Assembly: GCA_027625095.1 (NCBI GenBank)
Contig: JAQBXN010000012.1
Coordinates: 39,887 to 103,886 of the forward strand
DNA length: 64,000 bases
Reading direction: 5' to 3'
Source of the DNA: Planctomycetota bacterium
GTDB taxonomy: Bacteria > Planctomycetota > PUPC01 > JACPCR01
The translations under genes were made by a program, and so were the position numbers. The notes under the pieces were generated by a model. It worked only from the letters and a program-made list of their open reading frames with translations, was not told the DNA's origin and did no database searches. Shown in pieces: positions 17,223 through 25,892 of the stretch. The stretch's first letter is position 1. Each line of letters opens with the position of its first letter.

Positions 17223-18314
17223 ATCCATGGCACAGCGGAAGCCGCCGAACTCATTCTTGTATTTCAAAGGCGTAGAGTTCCGGATAAAGGCGGCCAGCAT
17301 CTCGCTGAAGAAACCCAGCCGGCGTTCCTCTTCGCGGGTGAATGTCGTGACCTCGTTCACCGGCGAATCCAGTTCTTTGACGTAATTGCCGCGCTCCCCC
17401 AGCAGGCCCTCGATATTTGTCGCAGCGCTCCAGTTGCTCCCCCGGGCCGATCTTCTGTTGCCTTCTTCCGGGCCCTTCGGGTTCTCTCTGGGGGAGTCTT
17501 TGTAATAGTGAGGAAGAAAGAAGTCAGAACACCATTCCCATACGCCAGTCAGCAAATCCTCGTGGCCGTAAGGGCCGACATCCACAGCAACGATTCGGGG
17601 ATCAAGCTTGCCGACTATTTTGAGCAGATTGGGCTGCACTTTGTAGAGCGGCTTGCTGCCCCAGGTGTAATGCCTTCCATCTTTGCCTCGGGCGGCCTTT
17701 TCCCATTCCGCTTCGGTCGGCAGACGTTTGCCTGCCCAGTCTGCGTATGCCTGAGCGTCATCAAAAGTTACAGCAACGATGGGATGTTCGTCCGTCGGTG
17801 CGGTCTTTGCAACGTCCGACCATTTGGGTGGTTTGTGGCCGCTCTCTTCGCAGAATTTCTTGTATTGCCCAACGCTCACGGGACGCCTATCGAGCCAGTA
17901 TTCGCTGAGGTGGACTTTGTGTCGGGGCTGAGCGTAATCCTGGCCGAAATCTTCGCCCATGATGAAAGAGCCCTCAGGGACTCGGATCATAACCGAGCCG
18001 TCCTTTGGATGGGTTTGTTCTGAATTTACCTTGACATTTGTACCCTGAGGGGCCGCATGCAGGATGGGCTTGTCTTCCTGGGACGCAGGCTGTGCAGGCT
18101 TTGTCTTGTGGCTTGTGTGGTTTGCCACGATCTGAGGCTTGAAAGCGAACAGTCGTTTCCCCTGATAGATGCCATTAAGCACCTCATAGTATACGCCCTG
18201 CCAGCCTGCTGGCGTTCCTAGCATCACGCTGGTCACGCGTCCTTTGATCTCTTGTTTTTCGGGCCATTTAAGGACGGTGATAATGTCGTCTTTTTCGATT
18301 TGTTCGACAGCCAT
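17217..18314 (-). CDS. Formylglycine-generating-enzyme (SUMF1) domain protein
   Basis: The 365-residue protein has about 70 N-terminal residues of unknown beta-rich sequence, a linker, then a SUMF1/FGE-sulfatase domain from residue 110. That domain begins with the standard 'RVPEGSFIMGED', continues with 'RPVSVGQYKKFCEESGH' and 'GKRLPTEAEWEKAARG', and ends with 'GVWEWCSDFF' and 'NEFGGFRCAMD'. Catalytic FGEs use a cysteine pair for copper; here I can only point to the isolated Cys in 'WEWCSD', so this may be one of the many non-catalytic, scaffold or signalling members. No sulfatase gene is in the window, and no signal peptide is visible. Confidence 0.85.
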   Translation of the reverse strand: MAVEQIEKDDIITVLKWPEKQEIKGRVTSVMLGTPAGWQGVYYEVLNGIYQGKRLFAFKPQIVANHTSHKTKPAQPASQEDKPILHAAPQGTNVKVNSEQTHPKDGSVMIRVPEGSFIMGEDFGQDYAQPRHKVHLSEYWLDRRPVSVGQYKKFCEESGHKPPKWSDVAKTAPTDEHPIVAVTFDDAQAYADWAGKRLPTEAEWEKAARGKDGRHYTWGSKPLYKVQPNLLKIVGKLDPRIVAVDVGPYGHEDLLTGVWEWCSDFFLPHYYKDSPRENPKGPEEGNRRSARGSNWSAATNIEGLLGERGNYVKELDSPVNEVTTFTREEERRLGFFSEMLAAFIRNSTPLKYKNEFGGFRCAMDA

Positions 18315-18446
18315 TGCAGGTGTTTTGCGGGATGGAAATGGTCCAGAAATCTGTATTGCGCGGTTATTCTAGCCTTGCCCCATAGCAACGCAATTGAGCC
18401 CCTCAATCGGCCGTAACTTTTTCCGAAACAGTTATAAAAAAAAGGC

Positions 18447-18475
18447 TTGACAGCAATCGGCAAGCGCCATATATC
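18447..18475 (+). promoter_or_regulatory. Consensus promoter upstream of HU gene
   Basis: TTGACA (18447-18452) and TATATC (18470-18475) are separated by 17 bp, the best -35/-10 pair in the window. The predicted transcript has a leader of about 120 nt before the HU-gene ATG. Confidence 0.7.
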
Positions 18476-18601
18476 TCAGGGCGAGTGTCGTTTCAGCGGG
18501 TTGAACCTGCCGCTCGCCCCTTCCTCTGCAGGTCCGTCACACGGCACAGTCCCTCACACTTTTCTCACGACCAAACGGGCGTACACACAACTGGAGCAGC
18601 T

Positions 18602-19045
18602 ATGGGTACTATCACCAAGAAAGACTTGATTCTCCGTGTGATTGAACGCACCAAAGAAGACCAGGAACTCGTCCAGGAAGTGGTGCAGAATCTCTTCGAC
18701 GAGATGAATCAGCAGCTCGGAGTTGGCAATCGAATTGAACTGCGTGATTTTGGTGTCTTCAGTTTTAAGAAGAGGGTCGCCCGCATTGGCCATAACCCGC
18801 GCACCCTCGAAAAAGTACCCGTTCCTTCCAAAATAGTGGTGTCTTTCAAAATGGGCAAGAAGATGAAAGACGCTGTAGGGGGCCTTATGGAAAGGAAGCA
18901 GGCTGAAGATGACGCAAAGGCAGCAGCCTCGACAGCATCCGAACCACCAGGATCAGTTCCACCTCGGCCCCCGTCAGTGAAAGCCCCTTCTGAAGTACCG
19001 GCCAGTCCCACTAAGCCTCCAACTCCGCCCGCCGGTCAGGGCTAA
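18602..19045 (+). CDS. HU/IHF-family DNA-binding protein with proline/alanine-rich tail
   Basis: From the ATG at 18602 (with 'ggagc' upstream) the protein has 147 residues. Residues 1-95 are a complete HU/IHF domain: 'TKKDLILRVIERT' helix, dimer core, 'FGVFSFKKRVARIGHNP' and the DNA-inserting arm around the proline in 'GHNPRT'. The remaining 50 residues are low-complexity Ala/Pro/Ser/Lys ('PPRPPSVKAPSEVPASPT'), unlike the roughly 90-residue standard HU. Extended HU proteins with basic tails are known from several phyla, but this tail is Pro-rich and only weakly basic. It should bend and package DNA. Gene_symbol is left empty because HU and IHF cannot be separated. Confidence 0.88.
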   Translation: MGTITKKDLILRVIERTKEDQELVQEVVQNLFDEMNQQLGVGNRIELRDFGVFSFKKRVARIGHNPRTLEKVPVPSKIVVSFKMGKKMKDAVGGLMERKQAEDDAKAAASTASEPPGSVPPRPPSVKAPSEVPASPTKPPTPPAGQG

Positions 19046-19213
19046 GCGCCCTGTTGGTTTGTGTTTGGATAGAATTCATGCACATACCTCTTAGAATACT
19101 GGCTTTGTCAGCGGACGGCGGTGCTGCCTTTCCTTCGCACCCACACATCCCACCAACCGGGTCACCTCTTCTGATTGAAGGATTTTAGTCCTCCCTGGTG
19201 AATAGTGAGAACT

Positions 19214-21262
19214 ATGGATACTTACACCTGCACCTCATGCAGTAAAGCCCTCACGATTACTGATTTTACGACCGGATCAGTAAAGCAGAGGGAGGGCCGA
19301 CTCTACTGTCTCAACTGCACAGTTGCCGGCAAGCATGTCGCTCGGATGGATTGCCCCAAATGTCGCCACATAGACACACCGCTCTTCGACGGCCATGCCT
19401 ATCTCTGCCGAAAATGCGGAACTGAGATTGGTGTCACCGAGCCTGCAACGGCGTCCTTGCCGAGCTATGCCCCCGCTCCTTCAGTGATGAGGTCCGCTCC
19501 TTCACAGGAGATTCAAACTCCAAAAAAGAAGTGTCCTTACTGTGCAGAAATGATTGCTCTCGAAGCAGTTGTCTGCAGGCATTGTAATACCTCACTGCAG
19601 GGCAGTGGCGCGTTTCCGGCCATGCCCGATCGTCGTCCTTCCAGCGCTCTCTCGTTCCTTTTTGCCGCCGCGCTTCTGCTTACGCTTGGGCTTTCCGGTT
19701 ATGCCGTATTCATGCAGCAATCCGGTACCGGGCAGATTGCAGGCAAGACGGATCAGAATCTCACGGCGGAGTTAACCCTCGCCACCAAGCCCATCGAGGA
19801 TCGCATCACTTCTCTTGATTCTACGCTCTCCGAGCTTCGCCGGAATTACAAGGATGTCACCAGTTCTGTCGAGCGCGTTCGGGCCGGCAGGACTGCGGAT
19901 GCGGAAAATGTGACCAAGGTGGATGAGAAATTCCAGGGCACGGAGTCAAGGCTGACAAAAATAGAATCCTCACTGCTCACGATGGAGCGACTGATCCAGC
20001 AGCAGGACGAAATATTCCGGCAGTTGGCCAATCAGATAAAGATCGGCACCAACAATCCCACTCAGGTTCATCCACCCATCTTGAACGACAGTTCCTTTGA
20101 AGAATTCTCCAAGGCCGATGATTTAGCCATGGAATTTCAGAAGGCGCTTCAGTACGGAAAGGCCATCAAGGAGTTCGACAACTTCATCGCCAGGCATCCG
20201 GATTCCGTCTACCGCAACCGAGCGGAGGAAAAGAGAAAACAATACACCAACCACGCTCGAGATTTTTACAACGAGGTGATCCTGTCCAAGGTGGAGAGTG
20301 ACGTGGACGCCGGCAAGTACGAAGAAGCTCTCAAGAATCTCGAAAGAGTCAACGAGTTCGGAGTCCCTGAACTGATGCGTCTGGCAGCCAGCCAGACGAA
20401 CAGAATCAAGGAGCGTAAACGTAAAGATACCGAGAGCAAGATCGTCTTTGACGCCAAGCCAAAAATAGAAAAAAGTGGAGAAACGCTACCTGTCTTTCCG
20501 GTAAGACCACTTGTGCCACCGGTCAGCGAAATCCCAATTGGTGAAGTCACAATCGAGCCTCTTCCGACTCCCGATCTGCAGCCGAACAAGCTCGTCCCCG
20601 ACTTGAAAGAGTGGATCAGGATTGTGGAGGACGACACCCTCCCGCCGCGAGATCGCAAAGAGGGGATTAAAGAACTCACTGGCAACAATCACCCGGACGC
20701 GGTGGCTGCATTGGTCGGCGCCACCAAATCATCCGAGTGGTCCATCCAGGCAGCCGCTGCAAAGGCGCTCGGATTATGTAAGGACATGGCGGTCATCCCC
20801 GACCTCCTCGATCTGCTCGACCCCAAGAAGATGCTCCCGGTCTCGAATGCTGCTCATGAATCGCTCAACCTTATTACGGGCGCTGAACTTACTGTCAGCA
20901 GCAAGGATGCCTGGCAGAAATGGCTGCGCGAGAATGGCCCTCGTCTTGGCATCCCCACCAGGGAAAAGATAGCAAATGGAACTCCTCCCCCGGCATTCGA
21001 AAAGAAAGAAGAACTCGGCCGCAAAGGGACAACACAGTCTGTTGTGCTTGCTATTCAGCCGACGAAGAATTCGCTCATATTCTCCTGCTCTGGGCTCGAA
21101 CCGCAGCCAAAGATTGGCGATGTGTTCAATATTGTTCGCCAGAATGAGTGGATCGCCAAGATTGAAGTCACCACTATCGGGCCCGGCATCGCACGCGCGA
21201 TCATGGTCGAAGGACCGGCTGATGATAAGGAGGTTAAGATCAACGATGTGGTTGCTCCTTAG
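19214..21262 (+). CDS. Zinc-ribbon, transmembrane, coiled-coil and HEAT-repeat scaffold protein
   Basis: About 682 residues with a modular layout. Three cytoplasmic zinc ribbons occupy residues 1-140, with CxxC pairs in 'CTSC', 'CLNC', 'CPKC', 'CRKC', 'CPYC' and 'CRHC'. One transmembrane helix lies at about 150-170 ('LFAAALLLTLGLSGYAVF'), then a coiled coil (about 185-280), TPR-like helices (about 290-370), a Pro-rich linker, a HEAT-like pair ('AAAAKALGLCKDMAVIPDLL') and a C-terminal beta domain. No catalytic residues are seen. I do not recognise a named family. The layout suggests a membrane-anchored adaptor. A GTG at 19205 is an alternative start. A second protein at 28.3 kb shares the zinc-ribbon/membrane/Pro-rich design. 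Confidence 0.75.
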   Translation: MDTYTCTSCSKALTITDFTTGSVKQREGRLYCLNCTVAGKHVARMDCPKCRHIDTPLFDGHAYLCRKCGTEIGVTEPATASLPSYAPAPSVMRSAPSQEIQTPKKKCPYCAEMIALEAVVCRHCNTSLQGSGAFPAMPDRRPSSALSFLFAAALLLTLGLSGYAVFMQQSGTGQIAGKTDQNLTAELTLATKPIEDRITSLDSTLSELRRNYKDVTSSVERVRAGRTADAENVTKVDEKFQGTESRLTKIESSLLTMERLIQQQDEIFRQLANQIKIGTNNPTQVHPPILNDSSFEEFSKADDLAMEFQKALQYGKAIKEFDNFIARHPDSVYRNRAEEKRKQYTNHARDFYNEVILSKVESDVDAGKYEEALKNLERVNEFGVPELMRLAASQTNRIKERKRKDTESKIVFDAKPKIEKSGETLPVFPVRPLVPPVSEIPIGEVTIEPLPTPDLQPNKLVPDLKEWIRIVEDDTLPPRDRKEGIKELTGNNHPDAVAALVGATKSSEWSIQAAAAKALGLCKDMAVIPDLLDLLDPKKMLPVSNAAHESLNLITGAELTVSSKDAWQKWLRENGPRLGIPTREKIANGTPPPAFEKKEELGRKGTTQSVVLAIQPTKNSLIFSCSGLEPQPKIGDVFNIVRQNEWIAKIEVTTIGPGIARAIMVEGPADDKEVKINDVVAP

Positions 21263-21375
21263 ACCCTGGGCCAACTCGATTAACCGGGGCCTACCGAAGT
21301 CTTGCGATATCGGCTACTCGTGAAGAATTCCGGCTGAAGCTCAGCCCCAGCCACATAGACCTCCCTGGCAACAAA

Positions 21376-22050
21376 GTGCTGCTTGAACTGAAAAACCTGT
21401 CCAAGGCCTATCATCGCTCTGAGGGCCCACTCCCAATTCTCACGGAAGCCAATCTCAGCCTGGCGGCCAACGAATTTGCCTCCATTCAAGGTCCGAGCGG
21501 CTGCGGCAAATCCACTATCCTGCTCATCTCCGGAGGGCTGCTTAAACCAGACGAGGGCGATGTTCTCATCGACGGAAAAGACCCGTATAAACTTGGTTCG
21601 TCCGAGAGCACCAGCCTTCGGGCGGCAAAAGTTGGTTTTGTTTTTCAGCAATTTTATCTCATCCCATACCTGACAGTGATCGATAACATCATGGCGCCCA
21701 TATTGGCTGTGGGGCAAAACCGCGCCCTTGCAACTGAGCGCGCGAGGAAGGCAATGGCGCGGTTCAAACTGACTGAACGGTCCAATCATTTACCGTCCGA
21801 ACTCAGCGCCGGAGAATGCCAGCGCACTGCGCTCGCAAGAGCGTTGTTGAACCAGCCAAGCCTCCTCCTGGCTGATGAACCCACAGGAAACCTTGACCCC
21901 GACAACGCAGGTATCGTCCTGGATGCCATGACCGAATTTGCTGATTCGGGCGGAGCGGTTTTGCTGGTCACGCACGACGAAAGTGCTGCGGAACGCGCGG
22001 GGCGTCGTTTCAGGATCGAAAATGGCCACCTGTCGGAATCCGGTGGCTGA
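21376..22050 (+). CDS. ABC transporter ATP-binding protein, LolD-like
   Basis: The 224-residue ATPase has Walker A GPSGCGKST, Q-loop in 'FQQFYL', Walker B 'LLLADEP', D-loop 'GNLDP' and H-loop 'THDES'. The ABC signature reads LSAGE rather than LSGGE, a change tolerated in some LolD-like subunits. The start codon is a GTG without a clear Shine-Dalgarno sequence. A tandem ModA-like binding protein follows 67 bp downstream in the same direction, but no membrane permease is adjacent, and the ATPase looks more like the export/lipoprotein-release type than ModC (no C-terminal regulatory domain). The pairing may therefore be only positional. Confidence 0.85.
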   Translation: MLLELKNLSKAYHRSEGPLPILTEANLSLAANEFASIQGPSGCGKSTILLISGGLLKPDEGDVLIDGKDPYKLGSSESTSLRAAKVGFVFQQFYLIPYLTVIDNIMAPILAVGQNRALATERARKAMARFKLTERSNHLPSELSAGECQRTALARALLNQPSLLLADEPTGNLDPDNAGIVLDAMTEFADSGGAVLLVTHDESAAERAGRRFRIENGHLSESGG

Positions 22051-22117
22051 TTCTTTATACTGCGTCCACCGCCTGACACGAGACCGCAGGCAAAATCTCA
22101 TGAAGTGATGGAGATCA

Positions 22118-23602
22118 ATGATGAACACCGGTTGGAAAATCTTTGCCGCATCCATCGTCCTTGTGGCGTTCTTCCTGTTTCTTCTCGTGCCAAATCAGGA
22201 AGAGCCACAGAATTACAAGGACGGACTGGTCTTTTATTGCGCAGCCGGAATACAGAAGCCTGTGTCTGAAGTGGCTGAGGAGTATCAGAAAATATATGGC
22301 GTACCAGTCCAGCTTCAGTATGAAGGATCGGGCACCCTGCTCAGCAAAATAGCCGTGGCCCAGCGCGGGGATATTTACCTGGCGGCGGATTCCAGCTACA
22401 TAGATCTTGCAAGAGAAAAGGGACTCGTCGCCGAATCCATCACCCTGGCCCACCTGCATCCGGTCATTGCGGTCCAGAAGGGCAATCCTAAAAAAATAAC
22501 AGGAGTGGCGGACCTGATCCGGGAGGATGTGCGGACCGCCCTCGCCAATCCGGATGCAGCTTCTGTAGGCAAGCTGACCCGCAAATTGCTGACAGAGAGC
22601 GGGGAATGGGAACAGGTGAAAGTGGCCGCTAAAGTGTTCAAACCGACTGTTAACGAAGTCGCCAACGACATCAAAATCGGCACCGTCGATGCCGGAATCA
22701 TCTGGGATTCCACGGCGGGACAATACGCCGAGCTCGAAGCCGTCGAAGTCCCCTTGTTCCAGGAGGCGGTTAAGACCATCACCGTCGCTATTCTTAAGAG
22801 CTCGAAGAATCCACAGGCTGCTCTACGTTTCTGTCGTTATCTGGGAGCCCGAGACCGCGGCTTGAAGAATTTCAAGAAATGGGGTTTTGCTCCCATTGAG
22901 GGCGACAAGTGGGCCGAAACTCCTGAACTCGTCCTTTACAGCGGCGGGGTAAATCGGGTGGCCATTCAGGAGACCGTCAAAGACTTTCAGCAACGTGAGG
23001 GGGTGAAGATCTCCACCGTCTACAACGGCTGCGGCATCCTCACCGGCCAGATGAAGGCTGGTGAAAACCCGGACGGATACTTTGCCTGCGATGTCTCGTT
23101 CATGCACCAGGTGGCCGATATGTTTCAGCCCCCCAAGGACATATCCCAGACGGGCATCGTTATCGCTCTGCCCAAGAGCAACCCCAACAAAATCAGGAAT
23201 CTGGAAGACTTGACTGCAGACGGACTGAAAATTGGCGTGGCCAACGAAAAGCAGAGCGCGCTTGGCTCGCTGACGAGACGCTTGCTTGAACAAATGAATC
23301 TTTACGAACAGATCACAAAGAACGTCCGAGCCCAAGCCCCAACCGCAGATCTGCTGGTCAATCAGCTCAGGACCGGCTCTCTCGACGCAGTGATCGTTTA
23401 CGAGGCCAACTGTTCACAGGTCCTTGACAGCGTCCATTTCATCAAGATCGAGCACCGCGCCGCTGCCGCCATCCAGCCAATTGCAGTCTCCCGAAAGTCT
23501 GACTACCCGCACACCATGGGGCGCCTGGTAGAGGCCATCCGGTCTGCGAAATCCAAGACGAGATTTACCGCTGCAGGATTCGATTGGCGAGTGGAAGATT
23601 GA
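22118..23602 (+). CDS. Membrane-anchored tandem periplasmic binding protein (duplicated ModA-like)
   Basis: A 494-residue protein with an N-terminal uncleaved-looking hydrophobic anchor (residues 8-24), then two ModA-like type II solute-binding domains in tandem, about 36-275 and 280-494. Their starts align: 'GLVFYCAAGIQKPVSEVAE' against 'ELVLYSGGVNRVAIQETVK', and 'YEGSGTLLSKI' against 'YNGCGILTGQM'. Molybdate/tungstate binding proteins normally carry one such domain of about 230 residues. The Ser/Gly oxyanion-contact positions look intact in domain 1 ('GSGTLLSKI') and altered in domain 2 ('GCGILTGQM'). ATGATG at 22118 leaves the start ambiguous by one codon. No ModB permease is seen. Confidence 0.8.
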   Translation: MMNTGWKIFAASIVLVAFFLFLLVPNQEEPQNYKDGLVFYCAAGIQKPVSEVAEEYQKIYGVPVQLQYEGSGTLLSKIAVAQRGDIYLAADSSYIDLAREKGLVAESITLAHLHPVIAVQKGNPKKITGVADLIREDVRTALANPDAASVGKLTRKLLTESGEWEQVKVAAKVFKPTVNEVANDIKIGTVDAGIIWDSTAGQYAELEAVEVPLFQEAVKTITVAILKSSKNPQAALRFCRYLGARDRGLKNFKKWGFAPIEGDKWAETPELVLYSGGVNRVAIQETVKDFQQREGVKISTVYNGCGILTGQMKAGENPDGYFACDVSFMHQVADMFQPPKDISQTGIVIALPKSNPNKIRNLEDLTADGLKIGVANEKQSALGSLTRRLLEQMNLYEQITKNVRAQAPTADLLVNQLRTGSLDAVIVYEANCSQVLDSVHFIKIEHRAAAAIQPIAVSRKSDYPHTMGRLVEAIRSAKSKTRFTAAGFDWRVED

Positions 23603-23609
23603 GGGGATG

Positions 23610-23712
23610 TGGATTCGGGATACAGGATTCGGGATTCAGTTGAATCGTGAACCCCACTGAATCCTGAGCCCTACGAAGTCCTGAATCCCCCTGAATCGTG
23701 AATTCGAGCTGA
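23610..23712. repeat. GATTC/GAATC-rich repeat cluster
   Basis: The spacer holds four or more variants of 'GATTCGGGATTCAG' and its complement 'CTGAATCC(TGA)', including two direct copies of TGAATCGTGAA. The copies could pair with one another. A shorter copy ('CTGAATCCTGAATCCGGC') occurs at about 49,338. No gene is present. Confidence 0.55.
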
Positions 23713-23725
23713 ACCAACATCCCCG

Positions 23726-25783
23726 ATGACCTTCATCACCCCCTACCTCCTCGCTGGCGCGCTTGCCGGCACATTGCCGATTCTGGTGCATATGATTCAT
23801 CGGGAACGGCCAAAGGTGGTGCCCTTCACTCTGCTGAAGTTTGTGCATCAGGCATCGCAAACCACTCGGAGGTCATGGCGCGTAAAGAATCTGCTGTTGC
23901 TCGTTTGTCGGATTTTGCTCATCGTGCTGTTCGCCCTCATCCTGGCGCGTCCGGTCCTGAGCAGCAAATTGTTGCTGGCCACTTCTGGCGCCAGCCAGGC
24001 GGTGGTGGTGCTGGACGATTCATATCTCATGAACATTCAGGGCGAGGACGAACGGACGCATTTTGATCGGGCCAAAGAACAGGCATCCAAGTTGATCCGC
24101 GGATTGCCGCAGGGAAGCGCATTGGCGCTCGTTCCCGCAGTGCAGGATCCTCTCGATTTCAGTATCGATCTCAGCTCGGTCGTCCGAGCGCTTGAAGTCA
24201 CTCAGCCATCCATGCGGCTGCCCGATTGTCCCCTGGCGGTGCAGCGAGCCTATGAGATGTTCGGTGAAAGCACCGAGGGATCGAAAGAGGTCTATGTCTT
24301 TTCGAACCTCTCAGCCGGAGCGTGGAAACCTCTACCCGTTGCGCTCCCGGAAGGCCACGAACAAGTCCGGCTGATCGTGGTGGATGTGGGTGAAGAACGC
24401 CCACCGAATCTGTCCATTACAGAAGCGACCTCATCAAGTTTTTCCGTAGATCGCAACAGCCCTGTTCACATAGAGTGCGCGCTTTACAATCACGGTAAGG
24501 AAACGAAGTGCACCCTGGAAATGAGCTTCAATGGTGAAAAGCAGGCCATACGCGAGGTCACACTGCCGTCCAAGCAGTCAGTCAGGCTCGCCGTTCCATA
24601 CGAGTTTTCGGAGACCGGCCTCGCACAGGGCAAGATGCGCATCGTAGAGGAAGACGCGCTCAGCCTGGACAATGAGCAGTTCTTTTCCGTCCACGTTCAC
24701 GAACCGGTGAAGGTGTTACTGGTTCAGCGGGATGAGGAAAACGAGGACACCTTTTTTCTCATGCATGCGCTCGCCCCGACGGGGCTTCGTGGGCGTGAAC
24801 GCACGCAACTGATACGCATTGGCCAGCAGGAACTCCATCAATACCCACTCGAAACCATTGATGTAATTCTGCTGGCCAATCTCACACGCCTGCCGCGGGG
24901 GACTTGGGAAAGGGTGTTCGAATTCGTACGTCTGGGCGGTGGGCTCGGTGTCATAGCTGGCGAGGCCATGGACCTGGAACACTTCAATAACCTGCCCGAA
25001 CTTCCCCTTAGAATTGATGGTATCCGCACTGGAGGGAACGCTTCGCTCACAATGAGCCCGAAGGATCATAGCCTGCTTGAAAAGTTCAAGATGCAGGGGC
25101 TCAATGCGGTGCGAATGTCAGTCTTCAACACCTGGCTCAAAGTCGAGCCGCCCGGCCCTGGAAGTCCAGTGCAAGTCCTGGCCAGTTTCGGTGAGGAAGG
25201 CCCAGCTCTGCTGGAAAGGCAACTGGAGAAGGGACGCATTCTCTTCTTTACCAGTTCGATGGAGACCGGTTGGAATGAGCTACCGAAATCGTTCGTCTTC
25301 CCACCTTTCGTTTACGAACTGGTGAGCTACCTGTCCGGACGCCGTGGCATACCCACCACCTACCATCCCGGTGACAGCATCAGTATTCCCCTTCGGCAGG
25401 GAGAGAAGGAGGCCACCATCCAGGTGTTCGAACCGGGCGCGCAGACACCTTTCACTCTTACGGCCTCACCCACTTCTGGCCGGACCCTCCATCGTATTGG
25501 CGAGACTCCGGGTAACGCCCAGATCTTTATCAACCTCAACGAAAGGACGCGCAAGCTTGGCTATTCGGTGAACATTGAAATGAAGGCCGAGTACTACCAG
25601 CAGATAAGCAAAGACAACCTGAAGAAAATATTCCCCAATGCAATCTACGTCCGCCCGGGAGATGACATCAGCCGAAATGTAGCTGAGAGCGCACGGGGCG
25701 CCGAGATCACCCCGATCGTCATCGGACTGCTGATACTTCTGATGTGCATGGAATCAATGATGGCTAACCGGTTTTACAGATAG
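23726..25783 (+). CDS. BatA-type membrane protein with degenerate VWA domain
   Basis: The 685-residue protein begins with the BatA/aerotolerance N-terminal double-transmembrane domain ('LAGALAGTLPILVHMIHR' and a second helix at about 58-78), then a VWA-like region whose MIDAS reads 'VVVLDDSYLM' instead of DxSxS, so metal binding is doubtful. A central beta region, a glutamine-amidotransferase-like Rossmann segment ('IDVILLANLTRLPRGTWERV') and a C-terminal helix near 665-680 follow. In Planctomycetes and Verrucomicrobia such proteins usually follow MoxR ATPase and DUF58 genes; neither is here. It forms a likely pair with the next large gene. Function: envelope-associated, otherwise unknown. 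Confidence 0.82.
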   Translation: MTFITPYLLAGALAGTLPILVHMIHRERPKVVPFTLLKFVHQASQTTRRSWRVKNLLLLVCRILLIVLFALILARPVLSSKLLLATSGASQAVVVLDDSYLMNIQGEDERTHFDRAKEQASKLIRGLPQGSALALVPAVQDPLDFSIDLSSVVRALEVTQPSMRLPDCPLAVQRAYEMFGESTEGSKEVYVFSNLSAGAWKPLPVALPEGHEQVRLIVVDVGEERPPNLSITEATSSSFSVDRNSPVHIECALYNHGKETKCTLEMSFNGEKQAIREVTLPSKQSVRLAVPYEFSETGLAQGKMRIVEEDALSLDNEQFFSVHVHEPVKVLLVQRDEENEDTFFLMHALAPTGLRGRERTQLIRIGQQELHQYPLETIDVILLANLTRLPRGTWERVFEFVRLGGGLGVIAGEAMDLEHFNNLPELPLRIDGIRTGGNASLTMSPKDHSLLEKFKMQGLNAVRMSVFNTWLKVEPPGPGSPVQVLASFGEEGPALLERQLEKGRILFFTSSMETGWNELPKSFVFPPFVYELVSYLSGRRGIPTTYHPGDSISIPLRQGEKEATIQVFEPGAQTPFTLTASPTSGRTLHRIGETPGNAQIFINLNERTRKLGYSVNIEMKAEYYQQISKDNLKKIFPNAIYVRPGDDISRNVAESARGAEITPIVIGLLILLMCMESMMANRFYR

Positions 25784-25892
25784 TGGAAGAATGGAGTGTT
25801 GGAGTGGTCGAGCAATACGCGAAGTTAAGAACGAAGGTCTGTTTTGCTGTGTTAGGTCTTGGGTCTGTCCTCTGCGGTCGTTTTAGATAACC

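Noticed and set aside
22115..22723. 202-codon minus-strand ORF antisense to the tandem ModA-like gene
   Set aside because: It is a shadow of a gene with clear homology on the plus strand.
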